From NCBI GenBank assembly GCA_037951105.1, contig JBAMJV010010121.1, positions 1-64,000 on the forward strand: DNA of 64,000 nucleotides, in the 5' to 3' direction. The translations under genes and the position numbers were made by a program. The stretch comes from Echinarachnius parma (taxonomy: Eukaryota; Echinodermata; Echinoidea; Clypeasteroida; Echinarachniidae). The notes beneath the pieces are model-generated. The model was not told the DNA's origin, did not search any database, and saw nothing but the letters and a program-made list of their open reading frames with translations. Shown here piece by piece: positions 46,876 to 58,402 of the stretch. Numbering within the stretch: the stretch's first letter is position 1; each line of letters begins with the position of its first letter.

Positions 46876-49800
46876 GTAAGGATATAAAGGCGCGTGATTG
46901 TCAACATTGACGTGTAATTGGGTTTGTTTTGTAGTGGTATCAATTGTGTTAATTTTCATCACAAAACTACGATTGAATATAATTACAGGGCTAAAAAGTA
47001 GTTCTAACTAAGTAAAAAATAATACAAAACTAGATGAATGCTATATCAATTATCATGATGAATACGACTCGTATACGAGTATGATTATGAAGCTAATATA
47101 AGATCTACGGCATGATTAACAAAAAACAATGTTCACCTATTGTTATTACATTTTTTGTATAATTATGTTATATGTATGATTTATATTATAACAGATTCTA
47201 CATTTTCTTGTATAAACCTGACTTTGTGCTTCCTCCGGGCCGGGGGTCACTCTCATACAAAAATGCTACCCACCCGTGTCCATCAACCTCTGAAATGGAC
47301 CCTAACGTCAAAAACTTGTGCACCTGAAAAATGTACCCTTTTCTGTTTTATTTTCTAATGAGTGCTGAAAACCACCCCTTTTTAAAGGAAAATATTGACG
47401 CCGCCGTATAGCTGAAAATGATACCCTTTCGACACCTTTTTTGGACGCGGGTGCGTAGCCAGTCATATGCCATTCCGATGTACACAGCAGTCAGTACGTG
47501 GAACAACCGTTGGATTCGAGACATACAACAAGCATTCAGTGATAAATGGACAATGCACAGTGACATGACCAAACATGATTTAGTTATGAATTGCAATATT
47601 GGATAAATTGTTGAATTTCTAACAAACTATATAATATATCATTATTCACGTGGTCATCATTCTCTACCAAAGAGCGCCAGCGACTTGGCATGCATTACTA
47701 AAAGAACTGATGCTAGTATATATGCAATTTGATATAGCATTGGTTTTGTTAGTCATGTTGCTAAGTATATGGGCATGCACTGACGATCGACAAATCTATC
47801 ACTTTCATGGCCTTTTTGACATTATTATTGTTATTCTCACTGTCAGCATTCTAGCGATAGACGCAACCCATACACTCTGCCTGGGGAGGCAATATAACAC
47901 CGTAAGTCCGCAGTAAAAGTTACTTACGGAAAATCAGTTGACTTTGAATACAAAACACCAACATTTTCATACTTTGAGTGACATTTGTAGCCCTATCAAT
48001 ACATTTAGGGCTACTATAATACTTTAACTCACCGATCTCGTGTGTCGCTATACATGTCATTCTATAATTACGGCGATTCAGGAGATTTTACAACGCTTTC
48101 CATCACTTATCCTCGGGTCTTTCGCGGAACCTTTTTTCGAACTGAGATAAGCTGAATCAAAATTTGTAATTGATAAATAAACTTTAATTTCCTCATTTAC
48201 TCTTCAGCTTCACAGGGAGTGGGGAAAGAGCATGTCAGGAACCGTGGAGGGTGCGGGCATCATGGCACTGCTGACCCTAGATGACCTTACCCTGGATGAG
48301 AACAGAGCATTGAGTATCGCTCGAGCTGTCAACCATATGGTCAAATGTCAGTTCTTAAGGTGAGAGAAAGGCTATGTTTTCTCTGTTGATCTTTTGATTA
48401 ATTAATGATTTATAAATTGTGAAAATTATATTAAAGGGTACCACCGCCCCAACAAAATATTCTTATAAATGAAAGGTAACATCTTTAGTATTCCATTCCA
48501 TCAACAAGTTCACAAAAATATGTTTCCAGAAAGAAAAAAAAAATAATTGGAAAACGCATCACCATTCTAAAGCATGCGTTCATGGGTCTGCATGTACGAG
48601 ACTACTTTGTCCAGAGCGAATGAATCGCCCGGGATTCTATTGTCTCCAAACGTACGCGTGCATAGCATTGCCGCACTCACAAATGTTTGGCCCGTACGGA
48701 ACCAGGAAATAGTAGTGGTTCCGTTAGTGGTGGAAATGAATTGCTTTGTTTATGAATAACACAACCCTTTGCAAAATGTTGGGTATCTATTTGATATCAC
48801 AAAACGGTACCAAAACATATAATTATGAGTTCTTTGCCTGGTGGTCCCCTTTATATACTATCAGCATTCTCTTCGAAGATGTGCCCACAACTTGGCATTC
48901 ATGACTAAACGAACTAAAGAACTAAAGCGCTATAGAAATTGCATAGAGCATGGGTTCTTTTAGTCATGCATTCCAAGTCGTGGGCACGTCTTCGAAGAGA
49001 ATATGCCATACTATCAAATTAAACAATGAAGAAATTAACCATTTCTTTCGCAAAGTAACCAATTGAAATACAACATTTATGGCACATCTGCTACCCTTCA
49101 TGTTTTAGGTGCTTGATAAAGGGTAGCAGATCAATGCACCCGTACATTGTACAAATAGCGATTGTTTACTTTGCGATACAAATAGTTGTTGATTTCTACA
49201 CTGTATTTCATACACAAATTGAAATTTATTGAAATTTCGTATAAATTTACTATTGTCATGCACAATACAGGTGGGATCAACAGTGCGTTTTGCTCTATCT
49301 AGCATCTACCTTGGAATACAAACAGCTTGGAGAACTATTTCTTGATGGAAAGCTTGATAACTTTGAAGGATCTAGAGTAATGCAACTAGAAGGTGAGATG
49401 TACCACATTTGGGCCCCGTTACAGAAAGAGTTGCAATCGATTGTAATAGGTGCATTTAATAGCAAGTCAGATTTATTTAGGGCCCTGTTTCATAAAACTT
49501 TTTAAATTTGTGTAACTGTCCAATTATGGTAACTACTATGGCAACAGCCAAATCAGCATCAAGCATTTTAGCTTTAACCATGGTAGTTACAATAATATTA
49601 GACACTTACAACAATTGGAAAGTTTTATGAAACGGGGCCCAGGTGACTAAATGGGCAAATGTGATTTGTTCAAATACAGGGCAATTCCAAGCAAACGCCG
49701 TGACGGTCAGAGGGTGTTTCTCACAATGAAAGTCCAAATAACTCATAAAATCTAAATATCTAGAACCAACTTTTTATATGCATCTGTAACCACTATCCTA

Positions 49801-52800
49801 CCAATAATTTACAATAGGCAAGAAAACCAAAATTCCCAATAAATTATTAATTATGAATATCAATATCTGCCGTAACGCCGTGACGGCAAAAAGACATGGG
49901 TTTCTTACATGCTAAGAAACTAAGTAAACTCTGTGAACTACAGGAACATTTTGCCCTTTTGTCACATTGATTCTTTGTACTAGACATCAAGCTAGAACAT
50001 CCAAATAAAAATGTAGAAAAAATCCAATGCTCATAGTAAATATGATATCATAAATGTATCTATGCACTGTAACGCCGTGACTGTAACGCTGTGACCTCTG
50101 AATTGTACATGTTATATATATGGGAGATATTAAAGAGATGAATAATATGATATAATTTTAATGTAGTGATCAAGAATCAATAAAGAACTAGATGAATGGG
50201 TGATATAACCAAGATGCTAATAAATGATCATCCGCATGACACAAATTTGCAGCACAGCGCCCTCTATTGATCAAAAAAAAATTTAGGACATAATTGAAAT
50301 TCTTATCTATTTCAGAAGTTAGTTAATGGAACCATCAAATATTAAAACCAAAATACAAATACTTAAATGTAACAATGAAATATGAGACCTTTGACATCTG
50401 ACCTTTGACCTTGTTTCTCAAAATAACATACAAATGTTTAAAGGACAATGAAATCCAGACAAATTGTTGTATGCACTATAAGGCACTAAATATAATGAAT
50501 AGTCTCTGAAAATTTGAGCACAATCGGTCAAGAAATGAGAAAACTATGGCTCTTTTGTATTTCTTCGAGTGACTCAAATTGGCAACGCACTCTGGCAAAG
50601 TTGTGGACAACTCCCCATACATTTTGTACACAAAATTTCAGTTTTGTTAAATTTTCTCAACATTTATGTTTACCCTTCCTTTGAGTTCAACATATGTTTT
50701 GTAGAATGCTTTTATACATAACATATCATGAGTTGGGGGAATGGAAAAATGTGACCATGAAGAAAACTGTAAAAGTGGGAACATTTGTGTACAAAACATA
50801 TGGGGAGTTGTCCACACACTTATCAGAGTGCGTTGCCAATTTGAGTTCCCCATAGGAATAAATGGACATCTTCAAAGAGCCGTAGTTTTCTTGTTTCTAA
50901 TCCAATTATGCTCTGACTTTCAGAGATTATTCTTCTTAATCTCTTCAAGACTATGAAAGCAACATTTTGCTTGGGTTTCATTGCCCTTTAATTTTTGGTC
51001 TGCACAATGCATATTTGCAAGTGATTTGTTTCATGTAACATGATTTCAGAGTTAGTAAATGTTTGTTTTTGAATTGGTAATTATCCGAGTGACCTTTGAC
51101 CTGTGCCCCAAACAGTTTCAGAAAATTGTCTTTTACCTACAGTACTCTTTCTAACATTGATTCTGGAACTTAATTGTGAGAACAAAAAAAAAAAACAATA
51201 TTTTGACCTGTTGACCTATGACCTCCCATGACCCCATTCCCTAATCAGGTCATATACTTCACTGGATGCATACCAGTATTATTATCATGTTATCCTTCAA
51301 GGATTCTCAAACTATCTTGATAATAATATAATTTTTGCATATATTGTTAGCGTTGTGACCTTTGACCTTTGACCTCATGGACCAAAATCATATCCAATAA
51401 TCCGTACCTCTAAATACATGGATTGTACAAAGTTTGAACGAAATCCATCCAACGATTCTTGAGATATTGCAAAAAAAAGAACACTGATGTACAGATGCAC
51501 ATACAGGCAGACGGACATACAACCCATACACATACATGACTCGGGTAACTTTGAGATGGAAACATTTTCAACTGACCCTATTCATATAATTATAGCATGA
51601 GCAATGCCCAAGCATACCTACAAAAAATATCTTACATATATGTAAGATGTCTACTGTGTTATGTCAATGGGAATCCAGTAGGTAGCGTCACGGCGTTACA
51701 CAAAACGTAACGCCGTGACCAAATTGATATTGATTATATTAATAAGTGGTAAAAGATAATGCTGCTATTCAGCATGCATATTATAGCACTATGGGCTAAT
51801 ACAGAGAAAACAAAAAATTATTTCATTCCCATTCATATTTTTCCAGAAATATTAAAAATATATGTTTTTAGTGTAACGCCGTGACATATTAATGATTGTA
51901 AATGAGACAGTCACTGAAGCGGAACGAAGAGCGAAAATGACGAAATTGATATTTATCTGAAAAATTGAAGCAATGATCCTATCAACACTGAAATAAAATT
52001 TTATGAAAACTCCTTTTCGCAGTTCTTTTATGCTTAATATTTAATTGAATGTTTTGTGAAAATAACTGAAAATTAATTTATGCTATATATTAACAATAAA
52101 ATAATAGTTAACAATTTTTTTTTTCAAAAACAAAATACATTTTTGGAAAGTTCAATCTTTTAGCTTTCATTTGATACCAAATTTCTTATGGTACAACGAA
52201 TTTGAAAAATCAGTGGTTATGTCAATGTTTGCTTGGAATTGCCCTACAGTGCTTTTTCTGACTTTCAATTAATTGCAACTCTTTCTGGTCTCATTTATTA
52301 CTGGCATACCACTGCTATTTACCATACGTGTATAAAGAATAGATCTCTGTTTACTTTTTTTCAGATTATAAATGAATTTTAACATTCATATGTAGGCTTA
52401 TATTTTCAAATGGGTATGAAAACATTTGCATATAGTGAGAAGACCAGAGACTTGGTTTTAATATCTTATTGGGTTAAGTGAAGATTATGCTAGACTAAGA
52501 ATCTGCAGTTTAATGGTATCATGTGTATCATGTTTCTTTCCTGCTACCCCGATCAATCCTCCCCCATGCATTTTGCTAGAGGTGTATGTCCCGAAGGACT
52601 AGACCCCAAGCCACTAACTAGTCACTAGTGACAAGACCAGAGACTTAATTTTGGTATGAAATTCTTATTGCTTTAGTCACTGAAGATTGTAATTAGCAGT
52701 TTAACGGTTTGTGTAGTTTGTTTCCAGCTGCGACCCTGACCAATCTTTCCCCCTACAGTTGGCTAGAGGTGTATCTAAAAGACTAGACTCAAAGCCACTA

Positions 52801-53741
52801 ACTATGGCAACAGTTTTATGAAGCAGGGCCCAGAGAATTAATTTTGGTGTGTATCATATGTTTGTTTGCCCGCTCCAGCTTTCACCCTGACCAACCCCCC
52901 TCCCAGTTTGCTAGAGGCATATGTCCCCAAGGATTTGACCCCAAGCCACTAACTAGTGACAGACAAGACCTTATTATTTATTGAAGATTGTAATCAGCAG
53001 TTTAACGGTTTGTGAATCATATGTTTGTTTCCAGCCGCCACCCTGACCAACCCTCCTCGCAGTCTGCTGGAGGTTTACGTCCCCAAGGACCAGGGGGCGA
53101 TGGCCAGAGGCATCACCTCCTCCTTCCTCGGATCCTTCTCTGGTGCCTTCACGCACGCCGTCATCATGGAGGATGAGAATGTGTCTACCACCGCCATCCC
53201 TAGCGATGCCGTCCCCTCACTCGGAGCGGTCCTGTTCTTCACTCCCAGGACTCAGGCCCTAGCGCTGCAGGCCCAAGCAGCCTTGTCCGCACTCCCCTGG
53301 AAGGAGAAGCCCCTTCCAGAGGAAGTGTCCAATGTAGAGTTCGGCACCAAGCTGTTTGTGCACTCCGAGCAGGCGTTGCCCTTCTGGGGGGTGCGGACGG
53401 GCGCCCCGGACTCCGGCGTGAGGCTGTTGCTCTTAGTCCAGGACCCCAGTAAGTTTGACGCCATGAACGAGTTCTATCAGCAGTTCACCGGAGTGACCGC
53501 CCTCGAGAACAAGTCTGCATCCAGCGCTCTGCGGTGCAGTACCTACACACTTTCGTCTCGCTGCGAGTTCATGCTAGCGCACTACCCCGGCCTCAAGCCG
53601 TATACACTGGACTCGTTAGCCATTGGTTTCCATATCAGAAACTTGAATAAGGCGGCGGGAGCCGAGCGCCTGAATGATGACCACTGGATGACACGGGACC
53701 CAGAAGGCAATAGAGTTGCGCTCTTCTCCGTCAGACGATAA
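46660..53741 (+). CDS. FAM124A: FAM124 family protein, complete, 4 exons
   Basis: Exons 46660-46875, 48208-48359, 49271-49392 and 53035-53741 join in consistent phase to 1197 nt including the stop, 398 residues (human FAM124A and B are somewhat longer). The match to FAM124 lies in exon 4: PSLGAVLFF (224-232), LSALPWK (247-253), LPFWGVR (278-284), LLLLVQD ... FYQQF, a CEFMLAHYP segment, SLAIGFHIRNL (357-367) and HWMTRDPEGNRVAL (380-393). These parallel human LAVVLFL, RPPWR, PLWAIRP, FYELI, VLEFRVRDI and RWQTEDHDGNKILL. The fold is thought to resemble glyoxalase/VOC domains; the function is unknown. Vertebrates have A and B paralogues, so the symbol marks the family. Exon 4 has three tandem partial copies 5' of it. 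Confidence 0.88.
48208..48359 (+). CDS. FAM124A: FAM124 exon 2
   Basis: The acceptor CTCTTCAG/CTTCAC and the donor CTTAAG/GTGAGA bound 152 nt coding for LHREWGKSMSGTVEGAGIMA and LDENRALSIARAVNHMVKCQ. Its join to exon 3 is in phase. Confidence 0.82.
48433..48852. mobile_element. MITE family AAAGGGNACCACC, inverted full copy
   Basis: The left end AAAGGGTACCACCGCCCCAA and the right end TTGCCTGGTGGTCCCCTTT are in opposite orientation to the 23479 copy. Internal text TGGTTCCGT and TTATGAATAACACAACCC is shared. Confidence 0.75.
48863..49007. mobile_element. Foldback of 145 bp with CTCTTCGAAGATGTGCCCAC arms
   Basis: The left arm CTCTTCGAAGATGTGCCCAC is matched by GTGGGCACGTCTTCGAAGAG, with inner matches ACTTGGCATTCATGACTAAA and TTTTAGTCATGCATTCCAAG. 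A diverged relative lies near 47655-47790. Confidence 0.8.
49271..49392 (+). CDS. FAM124A: FAM124 exon 3
   Basis: The acceptor AATACAG/GTGGG and the donor AGAAG/GTGAGA bound 122 nt coding for WDQQCVLLYLASTLEYKQLG and GKLDNFEGSRVMQLE. Phases on both sides fit the neighbouring exons. Confidence 0.82.
49480..49640. mobile_element. Foldback MITE, GGGCCCTGTTTCATAAAACT type
   Basis: The ends GGGCCCTGTTTCATAAAACT and AGTTTTATGAAACGGGGCCC pair, with inner arms TATGGTAACTAC and GTAGTTACAATA. It lies in FAM124 intron 3. Confidence 0.8.
49679..52244. mobile_element. 2.6-kb TIR element GGGCAATTCC with GTAACGCCGTGAC repeats
   Basis: The TIRs GGGCAATTCCAAGCAAAC and GTTTGCTTGGAATTGCCC are flanked by the 4-bp duplication TACA (49675-49678 and 52245-52248). 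GTAACGCCGTGAC or close forms occur at 49694, 49872, 50069, 50082, 51687 (inverted), 51706 and 51873. No transposase-like reading frame is visible. A younger foldback lies inside (50441-50989). The element fills most of FAM124 intron 3. Confidence 0.85.
50441..50989. mobile_element. Nested foldback, AAAGGACAATGAAATCCAG type
   Basis: The ends AAAGGACAATGAAATCC and GGTTTCATTGCCCTTT are inverted. Long inner arms match over ACTCAAATTGGCAACGCACT and AGTGCGTTGCCAATTTGAGT, and over GGACAACTCCCCATA and TATGGGGAGTTGTCC. It is inserted in the 49679-52244 element. Confidence 0.8.
52437..52975 (+). repeat. Three tandem partial copies of the FAM124 exon 4 edge
   Basis: Units of about 150-200 bp repeat the last part of intron 3 and the first 60-75 nt of exon 4 (text for TLTNPPRSLLEVYVPKD). 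Exon edges fall near 52545, 52731 and 52878. The first has lost its AG (TTTCCTG); the second and third keep CCAG but reach in-frame stops (TAG, TAA) shortly after. Confidence 0.88.
53035..53741 (+). CDS. FAM124A: FAM124 exon 4 (family domain)
   Basis: The acceptor TTTCCAG/CCGCC opens a GC-rich 707-nt exon coding for residues 164-398 and ending TAA. It holds almost all family-specific sequence. Confidence 0.92.
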
Positions 53742-54334
53742 ATTATTTTGTTGGCAGCAGTACTTAACTATTTTTTTCTTTGACCAAAATCTTTCACTGA
53801 AGTTGGTGTTGATGAGAAAAATGTAAACCTATGATAGTTCATTAACCCATTCAAGACCGATTGATTTTGATATAACATGCATTCTCCATAGACCCCAGCC
53901 CGAGTAATTTCGAGGCCAGTCCTGAATGGGTTAATGTTGATATCCATTTTAGCAATATTTATTGTTGACAGAACAGAAAGCCTTCGAATTAAATGTAATT
54001 TTTTTAGGAAGGACATTTTTGTTATCCTCTTAAGTTTTGTAGCATATTCAGTATGTGGCCAATTTGTTCCAACTTAATAGATTTTCAATTTGACTTTGAT
54101 GGATCGTTAAATATATTCCCCTTAATTGTGTCCTTCATTTGTTTTAATTTGTAGATGCGGTATTAAGTATGAACAAATATAGTTTGGTTTTGGTTCTCGA
54201 TTGTGACTATTTGTATTGAAAGTGATTTAACCTTAAATTGTTGACATTCGTAGGAAGTAAAAAATGTTTAACAATGTAATTTATTGATAGAGTAGTACCT
54301 CTATAAATGTTTCAAACAATTGTAAACTTGTACA

Positions 54335-54510
54335 GTGAAACCTCATTATAACAAGCTCCTTGTGTCCAATGTATTCACCCCGTTATATCAGATATCTTGT
54401 TGAATCAGGGCTTAGAAACAATTAAATACATAGAACCTGGACAGGTCTGCAAAATTACCTGGCTATATCAAGTACCTTGTTATAGAAGCTCGTTATAAAG
54501 AGGTTCTACT
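54335..54510. mobile_element. Pogo/Tigger-like MITE
   Basis: The end CAGTGAAACCTCATTATAAC and the inverse TTATAAAGAGGTTCTACTG bound 175 bp, with a second inner GTTATA pair. A second copy at 54934-55092 shares GAAACCTCGTAATAACGAGC. Confidence 0.65.
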
Positions 54511-57500
54511 GCATACCTATACCGTACTAACCGGCGTTAAGACTGCATACTTTTTCCTTTTAAAAAAAGCGCAAAGTCGGGATGCGGCGTGTAAGCGGCG
54601 ATAGTTAAAATTTGTCTTTTATCTTAGGCCCCAAACAACATATATATGCATGCGTGGGACTAGAGTATACACTTGGATGTATTCTATTTTGTTAGAGGAT
54701 CAATCATGCAAAAGTATATAAATTTAGTAATTTACCCATTCCGAGGCCTGTTATTCCTGCTGATATTTGCTTTATGCGGTATGCGGTATGCGTCCAATAC
54801 GCAGCTGCAGCCTTTACGCCGGTCAGTACGGTAGTCTGATTTTTACGGCAGTGTGGCCTTAGAAATGATTGGGTCTGGTCTAACAATATACCTTCATGTT
54901 CATCATGTGATATCATATGAATTTTTTGTTAGTACTGTGAAACCTCGTAATAACGAGCACCTCGGACCCGTTGAATGTACCTTGTTATTATGAGATACAG
55001 GTATCTTGCTGTATCAGGGCTGAAAAATAATGAAATACATAGAATGTGGACCTTGTTATAACAGAGTTTGTTATTAAGAGATTCCACTGTATTATACAAT
55101 TTGAAATAGTCTGGCAAACTTAATTTAATAAGTCAAATCTCCAGTCATTTTTTGTGTGCAAATTGGCACCTCATTGTCTCCCTTATTAATTTTCTTACAT
55201 TATTTTTAAAAGATATTGAATTATTGATGTATATTTATTTGATTGGTTGCTTAGGTAGTCATTGAAATTGAAGTCTTCCATTTTCAGCCAAAGTAAATAT
55301 TTGTTCCCTTTTAATACATGTATGTATTTAATCATTTTGAGATGTGCTAATAGGACACTTTAAGTTACTATGCATGTTCAAATACAAATGATGTCTGTTA
55401 ACCAACTTATTATTACGATTTGGTGATTAAAGGCTGATTAAAGTTGTCTTTATTTCTTTAAAACAATTTTCTTAGCTCCAAGCTGTCTCAATATTCTTTG
55501 TATAACTCCATGACATGCATTTGTCTGTAAATATTTAATATTTTTTAATGATTGATACGTTGTTTAAGGACTCAGTAAATAACAATATTTATTATAGAAA
55601 AGTGTACATATTAATGTAATGATCACTGAGACATACTGAATCCTGGCCCCTATTAAAGGGAGCCAACACCCACAAATAATATTCTCTATTATGAAAGGTA
55701 ATAGTTTTAGTAGTCCATTCCACCAACAAGTACAGACAAATAGGTTTCCAGACAAATTATATACTTACACAGTAATTGGAGAACTCATCACTATACTACC
55801 TTTACAGTAGGCCCCTGTTGGTTCTGTGTGGTTATATTAATTGTACCGTTTATGAATTACACAACCCTTCTTGCAAAGCGTTGGACATCTATTTAATATC
55901 AAACAACAGTACCAAAGAATATAAGCCTGTGTTCTTTGCATGGTGATGGTTCTTTGCATTCAAATAATGTATTAATGAGCATATTGCCACTCTACTTTGC
56001 CTGGTTACTAAGAATAATTATGCTCAACTTAATGCGACACTTTCCAAGGACTTTTGGATCTACTGTAAAGGTTGTAATTGTCCCAAATGTTGTGCCCATT
56101 TTATGAAATTCTAAAACCTGCCCCAAAAATACATGATTTTCTTGTGCATAATTTGAAAGGGTTGAAAGTCGAAACCAGGAGGCAAACTTCTATTTGCAAG
56201 GATAATTTGTTTGCATTTTGGGGGCTTGTCTTTTTATAGGTCAGTACAACAAAAAATTGCACGAGAATACATATCGTTAACATTATTATCTATTACGAGA
56301 TTTTGTTATAGTTTTTACATGTGTAGTGACTAAACTCATTTTGTATGTCTGGGGAAATTTAAAATGTACATTGTAATTATGTACATGTATAATATTGTTT
56401 TGTAACATACATGTGTAGTATAGGTAAATAGTGCTTTATACACTAACTGATTTCTAAATAATCAGAATTAGATACTGTGTTAGTAAATAAACCATACATT
56501 TGATATGTTATTTTAATAACATATTGTTAATCAATACATCGCATATTATACATCAATATAAAAAGGTTTGAAATCTATTTTGCCTAATATAATAAGCTTT
56601 ACACTAGTATTACCCCCAATATAGGCTAACAAATGAGCAAGGACCTTGGTTTGAAATTAGCGTATTATACACTAGATTTATATACAAATTATGCGAGATG
56701 CTATATGATTGGTACATGCACTCTACCAAAGTTGTTACACTGGTGGGCACGTCAAGGCATTGTGTGATGTAACTCCAAAGCAATTATATTTACTATTTTT
56801 ATTACATTTTTTCATTCAAAATGTATTTCATTATTGCCGTAAGACACATGTGAAAATAAACTGCCTTGCAACAGTACATGCCAAGGACATTTGTACTGTT
56901 TTTGTCAGCGTATAAATTCCAATTTTCACCGTTTTATGTTCTTATTCAATACTTGTGATCGTTAATTGTGTGTTTATTTAATGTTACTTCATGCCATGTT
57001 GTTTATGCTTGCTCGTATTTTTATGTTAACTTTAAGAATGTTTTTATATTCATGTTATTGGCAGGAGAGAAATACATTTTTTATTACGAATTGGAATTTG
57101 TTGTTCTAGCAGAGTATTTCCTCTTATTCTAAATTTTCTAGAAAACAGGATGTTGCACACAAAAACATTGTCACATATAAAGTAAATTTACAGTATGAGA
57201 ATGGAACTGGACCTGCGAAATTACCTCTATATTAGACCGTGGGCCGAACCGTGAAAATCGTCTTATTTCTTGACTTTCGTGCCTCACCTCTGGTATCTAC
57301 CTGAATTTGGGCATGGGGGTAGTGAAAAAAAATCACTGAACACAAATTTAAATGTCGTCAAGCTCAAAAGATGCACTTTTTTTTTCTTCAAAAAGTGGAA
57401 AAAACTTGATTTTTGTTGTTGTACAACACTCTGAATAATAATCTGATGCTCCATTGAACCACTGCTTGACGAGTTTCGGAATGTTATTATATTATATTTA

Positions 57501-57879
57501 TGCACAACATATGTAAAAATAAGATAGATATGCGAGGTGAGGCACGAAACAAACGAATTTCGACCGACGGCCCGTGGTCTATATCAAGTTTAAAGGGGTA
57601 GTACAGTTTTAGTAAGGCTGAGCTTTAGTAACCAAAACCTGCACAATAACATTACAAACTAATAGTTATAACCACCATAACTCGGCCCAAAAAGCTTCTT
57701 TTTTTTTAATAAAAAAAAAATCATGAAATAAATCTGGGCCCCAGATTTATTCTGATCCGATATATTTACTGATTTTGATCAAATAAAGTTTATTCTGTCA
57801 TTAAAATAGTATGCTCTTTAAAATTTTACTCATTTTTTTATTATCTCACAAAATATTAAGAATATATACATGTACATGT

Positions 57880-58402
57880 ATCCCGGGGGGGGGGGGGGGG
57901 GCACTCAAATTATTTATTGACGGGGGTGTGCCGCACGGAACTCTGAAATGGGGGTCTGAAGAGCTGACTACAAGCACAAAATATAGGGTCTTTGGAGCTA
58001 CAAAAACCTTGAAATGGGAGTTAAGGGGTCTAAGGAGCATACTAAAACTACAAAATACATAGACTTGGAGCTACCAAAGACCTATACAGAAACCCTCAAA
58101 AAGGCTCAAATGGTGGTCCAAGGAGCTAAACTGGAAGAAGAATAACGGGACTTGCCGCTACTCAAACATAGCCAAGTCATTCCGGGGGTCTATGGAGCCG
58201 AACTAGAAGAATAATAATAGACTTGGCGCTACTCAACTACCTAGCCAAGTCATTCCGGGGGTCTATGGAGCGGCAATTTTTGAAAATCGGGTATCTTTAG
58301 AGCTGCGATCGGGTGTGAAAAAGGGGTTCTTTTAAGCGGCACATACCCGTCCAACATTACACATGAGTGCCCCACCCCCCCCCCCCCCCCCCCCCCGGGA
58401 CA
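57880..58402. mobile_element. Inverted-repeat element bounded by G- and C-runs
   Basis: The left end TATCCC plus a 17-nt G-run and GCACTCA is mirrored by TGAGTGCCCCA, a C-run of about 22 nt and GGGACATGTATA on the right. The interior is a diverged tandem of GGGGTCTATGGAGC-like text. Confidence 0.65.

Larger units (their letters stand above)
46876..49270. other. FAM124 introns 1 and 2
   Basis: Intron 1 holds a repeat at about 47236-47450 starting CCGGGGGTCACTCTCATAC and a MITE-like stretch at about 47655-47790. Intron 2 holds the MITEs at 48433-48852 and 48863-49007. I see no other feature. Confidence 0.5.

Noticed and set aside
53252..53464. Minus-strand open frame over FAM124 exon 4
   Set aside because: It is antisense to a well-supported exon and has no family features.
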